From the NCBI GenBank assembly GCA_945613785.1, contig CALZAJ010000080.1:1-7135 (forward strand): a stretch of DNA of 7,135 bases. Direction: 5' to 3'. The notes under the pieces are model-generated. The model ran no database searches and was not told the origin of the DNA. It worked only from the letters and a program-made list of their open reading frames with translations. This DNA comes from an uncultured Verrucomicrobiota bacterium. Its GTDB lineage: Bacteria; Verrucomicrobiota; Kiritimatiellia; RFP12; UBA1067. The position numbers and the translations under genes were made by a program. Shown piece by piece: positions 1 to 5,370 of the stretch. How positions within the stretch are numbered: position 1 is the first letter of the stretch; the number at the start of each line of letters is the position of its first letter.

Positions 1-1525
1 AGTCGCGATGCGCGCGGCGTACATCGCCGCGCTCAACGGCAAGCAGACCGCCGTGCTCGCGCCGACGACCGTCCTCGCCGAACAGCATTTCGAGACGTTC
101 ACGAGCCGCTTCGACGGCACGCCCGTACGTATCGAGTCCGTCTCCCGCTTCCAGTCCTCCGGCACCCACTCGGGCACCTTCAAGCGTCTCGCGACCGGCG
201 CCTGCGACATCGTCATCGGAACCCATGCGATCCTCTCGTCGAAGATCGCCTTCCGCGATCTCGGTCTCATCATCATCGACGAGGAGCAGCGTTTCGGCGT
301 CCGCCACAAGGAGTTCCTCAAGCGCCTGCGCGCGACCGCGGACGTCCTCACCCTCTCCGCCACGCCGATTCCGCGCACCCTCTACCTGTCGATGACCGGC
401 GCCCGCGACCTGTCGCTCCTGCGCTCGCCGCCCCGCGAACGCGTCGCCGTCGAGACGACCGTCGTCCGCGATTCCGATCAGACGGTTCGCGCGGCCATCG
501 AGGCGGAGCTGCTCCGCGGCGGACAGGTCTTCTTCCTCCACAACCGCGTGACCACGATCGGCAAGGTCGAGAAGCGCATCAAGGAGATCTTCGGCAACCA
601 GAAGATGCCGGGCACCGACAAGCCGATCCGCATCGTGGTCGCCCACGGACAGATGGACTCCCGCACGCTCGCGCGCAAGATGAGGGACTTCGAACGCGGC
701 GAGTACGACGTGCTCCTGTCGACGACCATCATCGAATCCGGCATCGACATTCCGCGCGCCAACACGATCCTCGTCGATCAGGCCCACACCTTCGGTCTCG
801 CCGACCTCTATCAGCTGCGCGGACGCGTCGGACGCTCCTCGAAACAAGGGCACGCGATTTTCCTGCTGCCGCAGGACGGACTCGTCGACTCCGATGCCCG
901 CGAGCGCCTTGCGGCGCTCAAGCGTCATGGCGGACTCGGCGCGGGCTTCAACCTCGCCGTCCGTGACCTCGAACTCCGCGGCGCGGGCAACCTGCTCGGT
1001 TCGCAGCAGTCGGGGCACATCGCCGCCGTCGGCTTCGGACTCTACTGTCAGCTCCTCAAGCGAACGATCGCCGCGCTCAAGGGCGAGAAGCTCGAAGAGA
1101 TCGTCGACGTCCATCTCAACCTGGACTTCATCGACTACTCGCCCGCGTCAGAGGATGCGGACGCCGCGGCCGCCCTCCCCTACGACTACGTCGAGGAAGA
1201 GGTGCAGCGCATGAGCATCATGAAACGGTTTGCCGAAGCCATGGACCTCAAGGTCGTCAAGGCGCTTGGCGAAGAACTCGTGGACCGCTTCGGCAAGCTG
1301 CCGCCCGCGGCCCGCCGACTCGTGAAACTGGCGGAGCTGCGCGTCCTCTGCGCCCGCGCCCGCATCAACCACGTCGACGTCAAAGGCACGCGCGCCGTCT
1401 TCTACTCGTGCGGCTCCCGCGACATCGCCTTCGTGCGCGACCTCAAGGGCGAGAAGCCCGACCGGAAGATCCAGGAGCTGATGGGCTTCGTCCAAGAGGC
1501 GAAGGAATCCGGCAGCAGGGCCTGA
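1..1525 (+). CDS. mfd: Transcription-repair coupling factor Mfd, C-terminal half (5' end outside window)
   Basis: Mfd is an ATP-driven DNA translocase that removes RNA polymerase stalled at DNA lesions and recruits UvrA for nucleotide excision repair. The frame is open to the left edge and begins VAMRAAY, the residues that directly follow the Walker A motif in Mfd, so the N-terminal half lies outside. Numbering from the first visible Met (base 8): motif Ia-like APTTVLAEQHF near 18; the DEEQ box (motif II) at 91-94; SATPIPRTL (motif III) from 117; TTIIESGIDIPRANTI (motif V) from 239; QLRGRVGRS (motif VI) from 269. The GAGNLLGSQQSG stretch typical of Mfd follows, then the C-terminal TRCF (D7) domain from about 355 to the end. 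About 507 residues are visible, close to what Mfd proteins have after Walker A. RecG shares the helicase core but lacks this C-terminal domain. It converges on leuD with a 30-bp gap. Confidence 0.97.
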   Translation, partial: VAMRAAYIAALNGKQTAVLAPTTVLAEQHFETFTSRFDGTPVRIESVSRFQSSGTHSGTFKRLATGACDIVIGTHAILSSKIAFRDLGLIIIDEEQRFGVRHKEFLKRLRATADVLTLSATPIPRTLYLSMTGARDLSLLRSPPRERVAVETTVVRDSDQTVRAAIEAELLRGGQVFFLHNRVTTIGKVEKRIKEIFGNQKMPGTDKPIRIVVAHGQMDSRTLARKMRDFERGEYDVLLSTTIIESGIDIPRANTILVDQAHTFGLADLYQLRGRVGRSSKQGHAIFLLPQDGLVDSDARERLAALKRHGGLGAGFNLAVRDLELRGAGNLLGSQQSGHIAAVGFGLYCQLLKRTIAALKGEKLEEIVDVHLNLDFIDYSPASEDADAAAALPYDYVEEEVQRMSIMKRFAEAMDLKVVKALGEELVDRFGKLPPAARRLVKLAELRVLCARARINHVDVKGTRAVFYSCGSRDIAFVRDLKGEKPDRKIQELMGFVQEAKESGSRA

Positions 1526-1555
1526 GGACACGGCCGACGCCGATCAGACGGACGA

Positions 1556-2053
1556 TTACTTCTTGGCCTGCTTCTTGCAGCGGTAGGCGGCGAGGCCACC
1601 CGCGGCGATCAGGTCCTGCATGAACGGCGGGAACGGCTCGCCCTGGAAAGACTTGCCGGTCGTCTCGTCGGTGATGACGCCCGTGTCGAAGTCGACCGAG
1701 ACGGTGTCGCCGGCCTTGATCGCCTTGGCGGCCTCGGGGCACTCGAGAATCGGCAGCCCGATGTTGAGCGCGTTGCGGTAGAAGATGCGCGCGAAGGTCG
1801 CGGCGATGACGCAGGCGACGCCGCAGGTCTTGATCGCGAGCGGCGCGTGTTCACGCGAGCTGCCGCAGCCGAAGTTCTTGCCGGCGATCATGATCTCGCC
1901 CGGCTTGACGGTCGACGCGAAGGTCGTATCGATGTCCTCCATGCAGTGCTTCGCGAGTTCCTTCGCATCGGGCGTGTTCAGGTAGCGCGCAGGAATGATG
2001 ACGTCGGTATCGACGTTGTCACCGTACTTGTAAGTCTTGCCAGAAACTTTCAT
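1556..2053 (-). CDS. leuD: 3-isopropylmalate dehydratase (isomerase) small subunit LeuD
   Basis: The small subunit of isopropylmalate isomerase pairs with LeuC to convert 2-isopropylmalate to 3-isopropylmalate, the second step of leucine synthesis, in the cytoplasm. The 165-residue product belongs to the short LeuD/HacB type (about 160-170 aa), not the ~200-aa enterobacterial type. It starts with the conserved NVDTDVIIPARYLNT (residues 13-27). The swivel-domain signature NFGCGSSREHAP is at 60-71, followed by FARIFYRNALNIGLP. The loop after the conserved RY, which affects substrate choice in this superfamily, reads YLNT; I take isopropylmalate as substrate because of the leuA and leuC neighbours. 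The ATG at 2053 has an AAGGA Shine-Dalgarno (2063-2067) 9 nt upstream. It is the last gene of the leu cluster, 110 bp after leuC across a repeat-filled spacer. No clear terminator follows it. Confidence 0.96.
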   Translation of the reverse strand: MKVSGKTYKYGDNVDTDVIIPARYLNTPDAKELAKHCMEDIDTTFASTVKPGEIMIAGKNFGCGSSREHAPLAIKTCGVACVIAATFARIFYRNALNIGLPILECPEAAKAIKAGDTVSVDFDTGVITDETTGKSFQGEPFPPFMQDLIAAGGLAAYRCKKQAKK

Positions 2054-2065
2054 GGTTAAAATTCC

Positions 2066-2162
2066 TTGTCTCTTGTCTTAGGTCTCAATTTCACGTTTCT
2101 TGTCTCCCGTCTCGCGTCATCACCACAAGGGCTTGAGACGTGAGACGCGAGACATGAGCGGC
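2066..2162. repeat. Degenerate GTCTC heptamer array in two opposed blocks (leuC-leuD spacer)
   Basis: Nearly the whole leuC-leuD spacer is made of 7-bp units of the form nnGTCTC. On the plus strand, units run from 2066 (TTGTCTC, TTGTCTT, AGGTCTC), through a decayed part, to ACGTTTC, TTGTCTC, CCGTCTC and GCGTCAT ending at 2120, with one 1-bp register slip near 2093. From 2135 the same unit appears reverse-complemented: GAGACGT, GAGACGC, GAGACAT, then a decayed GAGCGGC. I see no coding sequence here. The first unit overlaps the leuD Shine-Dalgarno. Function is unknown; it resembles the short tandemly repeated heptamers known from filamentous cyanobacteria in form, not in sequence. Confidence 0.8.
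2101..2154. repeat. Inverted repeat, 18-nt arms, within leuC-leuD spacer
   Basis: Bases 2101-2118 and 2137-2154 are reverse complements at 16 of 18 positions, with an 18-nt loop. The two exceptions are a C-C mismatch (2107) and a position that is G-U in plus-strand RNA but C-A in minus-strand RNA. The arms consist of the opposed GTCTC/GAGAC heptamers. In the leu transcript (minus strand) the hairpin would sit just after the leuC stop and before the leuD ribosome binding site. It has no T-tract, so a simple intrinsic terminator is unlikely; an mRNA-stability or translation role is possible but unproven. Confidence 0.8.
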
Positions 2163-2163
2163 A

Positions 2164-3417
2164 TCAAGGAGCCACGATCTTTCCCGCCACGGCCGAAGCC
2201 GCTGCGACCGCCGGGCTTGCGAGATAGATCTCGGACTCGACATGGCCCATGCGGCCGACGAAGTTGCGGTTCGTCGTGGCGACGCACTTCTCGCCCTTCG
2301 CGAGAATGCCCATGTAACCGCCGAGACAGGGTCCGCAGGTCGGCGTCGAGACGACGCAACCCGCTTCGACGAACTGCTTGAGCAGCCCCTCTTCCATCGC
2401 CTGCAGGTAGATACGCTGGGTCGCCGGGATGACGATGCAGCGAATGCCGTCCGCGACCTTTTTGCCCTTCATCACCTTCGCGGCGATGCGGAGGTCCGAG
2501 ATGCGTCCGTTCGTGCAGCTGCCGATCACGACCTGGTCGATCTTGATCGTCTTGATCTTGTCGACGGTGTGGGTGTTCTCGGGAAGGTGCGGGAAGGCGA
2601 CCGTCGGCTTGAGCGTGGCGAGGTCGATTTCGATCGTACGCTCATACTCGGCGTCCTTGTCGGCCTCAAAGATCTTCGGGGTCTTGGCGCCATGTTCCTT
2701 CAGGTAGTCCAGGCAGAGCTGGTCGACCGGGAAGATGCCGTTCTTGGCGCCGGCCTCGATCGCCATGTTCGCGATCGTGAAGCGGTCGTCCATCGTGAGG
2801 TTCTTGATGCCGGGACCGGTGAACTCGAGAGACTGGTAACGCGCGCCGTCGACGCCGATGAGACCGATGAGGTGGAGGATCAGGTCCTTGCCCGAGACCC
2901 ACTTCTTCGGCTTGCCCTTGACGACGACCTTGATCGCGCTCGGAACCTTGAACCAGGTCTCGCCCGCGCTCATGCCGGCGGCCATGTCCGTCGAACCGAC
3001 GCCCGTCGAGAACGCGCCCACGGCGCCGTAGGTGCAGGTATGGGAGTCCGCGCCGATGATGCAGTCACCGGCTGTGACGAGTCCCTTCTCCGGCAGGAGC
3101 GCGTGTTCGACGCCGCAGTCGTGTCCGACCTCGAAGTAGTTCTTGATCTTCTGGTCCTTTGCGAAGGCGCGCATGCAGGCGCACTGGGTCGCCGCCTTGA
3201 TGTCCTTGTTCGGCGCGAAGTGGTCCGGAACGAGCGCGATCTTCGTCTTGTCGAAGACCTTCTTCTTGCCGAACTTCGGAAACTCGCCGATCGCGACGGG
3301 CGTGGTGATGTCATTGCCCAGCACGAGGTCGAGCTTCGCCATGATGAGCTCGCCCGCGTGGACTTCCTTCATCCCGGCGTGTTTCGCCAGGATCTTCTGC
3401 GTCATTGTCATTGCCAT
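2164..3417 (-). CDS. leuC: 3-isopropylmalate dehydratase (isomerase) large subunit LeuC
   Basis: This is the catalytic, [4Fe-4S]-carrying subunit of isopropylmalate isomerase and acts with LeuD. The 417-aa product matches the shorter LeuC/HacA class (about 415-430 aa) rather than the ~466-aa enterobacterial form. The aconitase signature GADSHTCTYGAVGAFSTGVG lies near residue 130. The three predicted cluster ligands are C301 (in GSCTNGR), C361 and C364 (in CGPCLGG). The C-terminal TTNRNFVGRMGH motif is also present. The start is ambiguous: ATGs lie at codons 1, 3 and 5 (MAMTMTQKILAKHAG), and codon 1 has only a weak GAAG 4 nt upstream. Codon 5 (MTQKILA...) fits the usual family N-terminus as well. 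It lies 65 bp after leuA in the same direction and is probably co-transcribed with it. Homoaconitase or citraconate/methylmalate isomerase is the alternative, but the leu context argues for LeuC. Confidence 0.96.
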   Translation of the reverse strand: MAMTMTQKILAKHAGMKEVHAGELIMAKLDLVLGNDITTPVAIGEFPKFGKKKVFDKTKIALVPDHFAPNKDIKAATQCACMRAFAKDQKIKNYFEVGHDCGVEHALLPEKGLVTAGDCIIGADSHTCTYGAVGAFSTGVGSTDMAAGMSAGETWFKVPSAIKVVVKGKPKKWVSGKDLILHLIGLIGVDGARYQSLEFTGPGIKNLTMDDRFTIANMAIEAGAKNGIFPVDQLCLDYLKEHGAKTPKIFEADKDAEYERTIEIDLATLKPTVAFPHLPENTHTVDKIKTIKIDQVVIGSCTNGRISDLRIAAKVMKGKKVADGIRCIVIPATQRIYLQAMEEGLLKQFVEAGCVVSTPTCGPCLGGYMGILAKGEKCVATTNRNFVGRMGHVESEIYLASPAVAAASAVAGKIVAP

Positions 3418-3423
3418 AGCACT

Positions 3424-3481
3424 TCGTAGTTATGAGTTAGTTTAAGCCGTTCGTGTCCAGTCATTTCACGCCGTCGGACAC
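3424..3481. repeat. leuA-leuC spacer: short inverted repeat and two heptamer-like units
   Basis: The 65-bp spacer holds a 6-bp inverted repeat (GTGTCC at 3453-3458, GGACAC at 3476-3481) with a 17-nt loop, directly after the leuA stop in the direction of transcription. Next comes an AT-rich stretch with two adjacent heptamer-like units, GTTATGA and GTTAGTT (about 3428-3441 on the plus strand). Both are weak. No T-tract follows the inverted repeat, and I see no promoter here, so read-through from leuA into leuC is expected. Confidence 0.35.
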
Positions 3482-3482
3482 T

Positions 3483-5072
3483 TCACCGATCCGTATGCCC
3501 GCTGAGCATATCATCGTCGAAGGAGCGCTGCGCACAGGCCGCCGCACCGGAGCCGAGGGCGACGCCAGCGAGCATCTTGTTGACGGCATCGAGCGTTGAG
3601 AGGATCGAGCCTTCGATGATGTCGGTCGACACGCCCTTGCCGCGGTAGGTGCCGGACGCGTCCTGAATCTTCACCGTCACCTCGCCGAGCGCATCGCGGC
3701 GCTCGGTGACGGCCTGGATCTGGTAGTCCTGGAGCGAGAACGCGTGTTTGACGATCTTCTCGACGGCGCGGATCGAGGCGAACACGGGGCCCGTGCCGAA
3801 GGCGGACTCCGTATACTCCTTGCCACCCTTCTCGAGCGTCACGCAGGCCGTCGAGTACATCTTGTTGCCCGACGAGACGACGTAGTTCTTCAGCGTGAAG
3901 TCATTCGCACCGGCGGCATGTCCGTTCGCCGCATCGACGAGCGCGATGATGTCGCGGTCCTCGATCGTCTTCTTGCGGTCGGCGAGCACCTTGAACTCCG
4001 CGAACAGCTTGTCCTCGACGTCCTTCGCAACGGAAATGCCCAGGTCGGCGAGGCGCTGCGAAAACGCATGCTGTCCCGAGTGCTTGCCCAGGACGAGCGC
4101 CGTCTTCTTGACGCCGACGGATTCGGGCGTCATGATCTCGTAGGTCTTGACGTTCGCCATCACGCCATGCTGGTGAATGCCCGACTCGTGGGCGAAGGCG
4201 TTCTGTCCGACGATGGATTTGTTCGGCGCGATCTTGACGCCGGTGATCTTGGACAGCAGCTGCGCGGTCTTCGCGATCTCCTCGGTCTTGATGTTATAGC
4301 CGATGCCATAGGCGTCGTGGCGTGTCCGGAGGTTCATCACGACCTCCTCCAGCGCCGCGTTGCCCGCGCGCTCGCCGATGCCGCAGACGCAGCACTCAGC
4401 CTGCCGCGCACCCGCGGCGATGCCCGCCAGGGTGTTGGCGACGGCCATGCCCAGGTCGTCGTGGCAGTGCATCGAGATGACCGCCTGATCGACATTCGGC
4501 ACGCGGTTCATCACGTTCGAGACCATGGCGTAGATTTCATTCGGCGTCGCATAGCCGACGGTATCAGGAAGGTTGACCGTCGTCGCGCCGGCCTTGATGA
4601 CCGCTTCCACGACTTGGCACATGTAGTCCTTGTCGGTACGCGAAGCGTCCTCCAGCGAAAACTCGACGTTCTCGCACTTGTTGCGGGCGTACTTGACGGC
4701 ATCGACCGCACGGGCCAAGGCCTGCTCACGCGTCATCTTCAGCTTGTACTCCAAATGCAGGTCGCTCGTCGCCAAGAAGGTGTGGATGCGCGGATGCTTC
4801 GCGCCCTTCACCGCCTCGTACGCGGCATCGATGTCCTTGACGAGCGCACGGCAGAGCGAGGCGACCACGGGCTTCTCGACCGCCCCGGCGATCGACTTCA
4901 CGCTCTCGAAGTCACCCGGCGAAGCAATGGCGAAGCCGGCTTCAATAATGTCGACGCCCAGCGCTTCGAGCTGATGCGCCATGCGAATCTTCTCTTCGAT
5001 GTTCATCGAATAGCCCGGGGCCTGTTCGCCATCCCGGAGCGTCGTATCGAATATCCTAACCGTATTGTCCAT
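3483..5072 (-). CDS. leuA: 2-isopropylmalate synthase LeuA
   Basis: LeuA condenses acetyl-CoA with 2-oxoisovalerate, the committed and normally leucine-inhibited step of leucine synthesis. The 529-aa product is full length (E. coli 523). An HMGL-like TIM barrel occupies about residues 5-270. FDTTLRDGEQAPG supplies R13 and the metal ligand D14; MHCHDDLG supplies the metal ligands H202 and H204; ERAGN ends at N238. These positions match the E. coli numbering. HESGIHQHG follows in the linker, and an allosteric LeuA dimer domain spans about 395-510 (ending in STDIIEGSILSTLDAVNKML), so feedback inhibition by leucine is expected. A polar tail of about 20 residues follows. Homocitrate or citramalate synthase is less likely given leuC and leuD downstream. 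The ATG at 5072 is supported by AGGA 6 nt upstream. Transcription appears to be governed by the leader at 5193-5370. Confidence 0.97.
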   Translation of the reverse strand: MDNTVRIFDTTLRDGEQAPGYSMNIEEKIRMAHQLEALGVDIIEAGFAIASPGDFESVKSIAGAVEKPVVASLCRALVKDIDAAYEAVKGAKHPRIHTFLATSDLHLEYKLKMTREQALARAVDAVKYARNKCENVEFSLEDASRTDKDYMCQVVEAVIKAGATTVNLPDTVGYATPNEIYAMVSNVMNRVPNVDQAVISMHCHDDLGMAVANTLAGIAAGARQAECCVCGIGERAGNAALEEVVMNLRTRHDAYGIGYNIKTEEIAKTAQLLSKITGVKIAPNKSIVGQNAFAHESGIHQHGVMANVKTYEIMTPESVGVKKTALVLGKHSGQHAFSQRLADLGISVAKDVEDKLFAEFKVLADRKKTIEDRDIIALVDAANGHAAGANDFTLKNYVVSSGNKMYSTACVTLEKGGKEYTESAFGTGPVFASIRAVEKIVKHAFSLQDYQIQAVTERRDALGEVTVKIQDASGTYRGKGVSTDIIEGSILSTLDAVNKMLAGVALGSGAAACAQRSFDDDMLSGHTDR

Positions 5073-5078
5073 TTTCTA

Positions 5079-5082
5079 TCCT
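5079..5082 (-). promoter_or_regulatory. leuA Shine-Dalgarno site
   Basis: On the minus strand AGGA precedes the leuA ATG by 6 nt, the best-placed ribosome binding site in the window. It fixes the leuA start at 5072. It lies outside the upstream heptamer array. Confidence 0.7.
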
Positions 5083-5140
5083 GCCTCTCGTACCTGTAAA
5101 CTGCCCGAGGGACCGATTGCCCGATTTTCGCCATCTCAAT

Positions 5141-5196
5141 CCAGCAACCAATTCCCTTTCACCTATTACCTATTACCTATTCCCTATTCCCTAACA
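5141..5196. repeat. Degenerate CCTATTN heptamer tandem repeat upstream of leuA
   Basis: Eight consecutive 7-bp units in one register: CCAGCAA, CCAATTC, CCTTTCA, CCTATTA, CCTATTA, CCTATTC, CCTATTC, CCTAACA. The middle four differ only in the last base; the outer ones decay but keep the leading CC. On the transcribed (minus) strand the unit is nAATAGG. The array lies between the attenuator hairpin and the leuA ribosome binding site, so it would form part of the leuA 5' untranslated RNA. Its last unit overlaps the T-rich tail of the terminator. The remaining leader sequence down to leuA (5083-5140) shows nothing recognisable. Confidence 0.85.
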
Positions 5197-5226
5197 ATAA
5201 GGCCCCACTCTCCTGGAGCGGGGCCT
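5193..5226 (-). terminator. Intrinsic terminator / attenuator hairpin of the leu leader
   Basis: On the minus strand AGGCCCC (5226-5220) pairs with GGGGCCT (5206-5200). The stem continues through a G-U pair (5219 with 5207) and CTC/GAG, giving 11 bp closed by a 5-nt CAGGA loop. It is followed by the T-rich run TTATTGTT. The G-U pair becomes an A-C mismatch on the plus strand, which has no T-tract, so the structure is directed leftward. It lies 32 nt after the stop codon of a leucine-rich leader ORF and upstream of leuA, the position of an attenuator. The interrupted T-tract suggests a moderate terminator. It could also simply end the trpF transcript. Confidence 0.82.
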
Positions 5227-5268
5227 ATGATCAACCTTTCTCATTTTGGAAAAACCATCAGACCCCGC
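5218..5268 (-). promoter_or_regulatory. Predicted antiterminator pairing of the leu attenuator
   Basis: On the minus strand GCGGGGTCT (5268-5260) can pair with AGGCCCCGC (5226-5218) over 9 bp, one of them G-U. After a single bulged G (5259), ATG (5258-5256) pairs with CAT (5229-5227). The intervening loop is 26 nt. This uses up the 5' arm of the terminator, so the two structures are mutually exclusive. The leader stop codon (5260-5258) lies inside the upstream strand: a ribosome reaching the stop would block the antiterminator, whereas one stalled at the leucine codons upstream would leave it free. The pairing was found by hand; energies were not computed. Confidence 0.7.
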
Positions 5269-5326
5269 ACCGATCAAGCGCAAGAAGAAGGCCCCCAAGA
5301 AGGAGAATGTTGACATTGTTTTTCAT
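5258..5326 (-). CDS. leuL: Leucine-rich leader peptide of the leu operon (leuL-like, 22 aa)
   Basis: A short ORF begins MKNNVNI, continues LLLGGLLLAL, and ends DRCGV before TGA. Seven of 22 residues are leucine, with one Ile and two Val as well. Six of the seven Leu codons are CTT and one is CTC; reading leuA by hand I find CTT about once in some 35 Leu codons. Runs of a seldom-used cognate codon are a hallmark of attenuator leader peptides. The ORF lies just downstream of a strong promoter match and upstream of mutually exclusive antiterminator and terminator stems, then leuA. There is no visible Shine-Dalgarno, and the ATG would lie only some 8 nt after the predicted transcription start, so initiation may be almost leaderless. 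The peptide itself probably has no function beyond sensing charged leucyl-tRNA. The symbol is by function and position, not homology. Confidence 0.85.
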   Translation of the reverse strand: MKNNVNILLLGGLLLALDRCGV

Positions 5327-5340
5327 ACGAATTCGCGTTT

Positions 5341-5370
5341 ATTATATCAAAAACCGCGTAATGCAGTCAA
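5341..5370 (-). promoter_or_regulatory. Sigma-70-type promoter for the leu leader and leuA-leuC-leuD
   Basis: On the minus strand a TTGACT -35 box (5370-5365) and a perfect TATAAT -10 box (5346-5341) are separated by 18 bp. The bases just before the -10 are TGA, giving an extended -10 (TGnTATAAT). Transcription would start near 5334, shortly before the leader ATG at 5326. The promoter is embedded in the 3' end of trpF; the TGA is the trpF stop codon. The match is by eye, with no experimental start site. Confidence 0.75.

Noticed and set aside
2242..3429. Long plus-strand open frame (395 codons) opposite leuC
   Set aside because: Shadow of leuC caused by GC-rich codons. Its translation is a low-complexity mix of R, D, L and V without a recognisable domain, while the opposite strand encodes a full LeuC with all ligands.
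3744..5099. Long plus-strand open frame (451 codons) opposite leuA
   Set aside because: Same artefact: rich in R, D, V, L and H with no domain, opposite an intact LeuA.
5246..5346. Plus-strand frame with a lysine-rich segment (KRKKKAPKKE) in the trpF-leuA spacer
   Set aside because: The lysine codons AAG are the reverse complement of the CTT leucine codons of the leader ORF. It starts only at TTG without a ribosome binding site and runs antisense into trpF.
5073..5346. T-box or leucine riboswitch-like element upstream of leuA
   Set aside because: I see no T-box consensus (GGTGGNACCGCG type) or specifier-loop layout. The leucine-rich ORF explains the region better.
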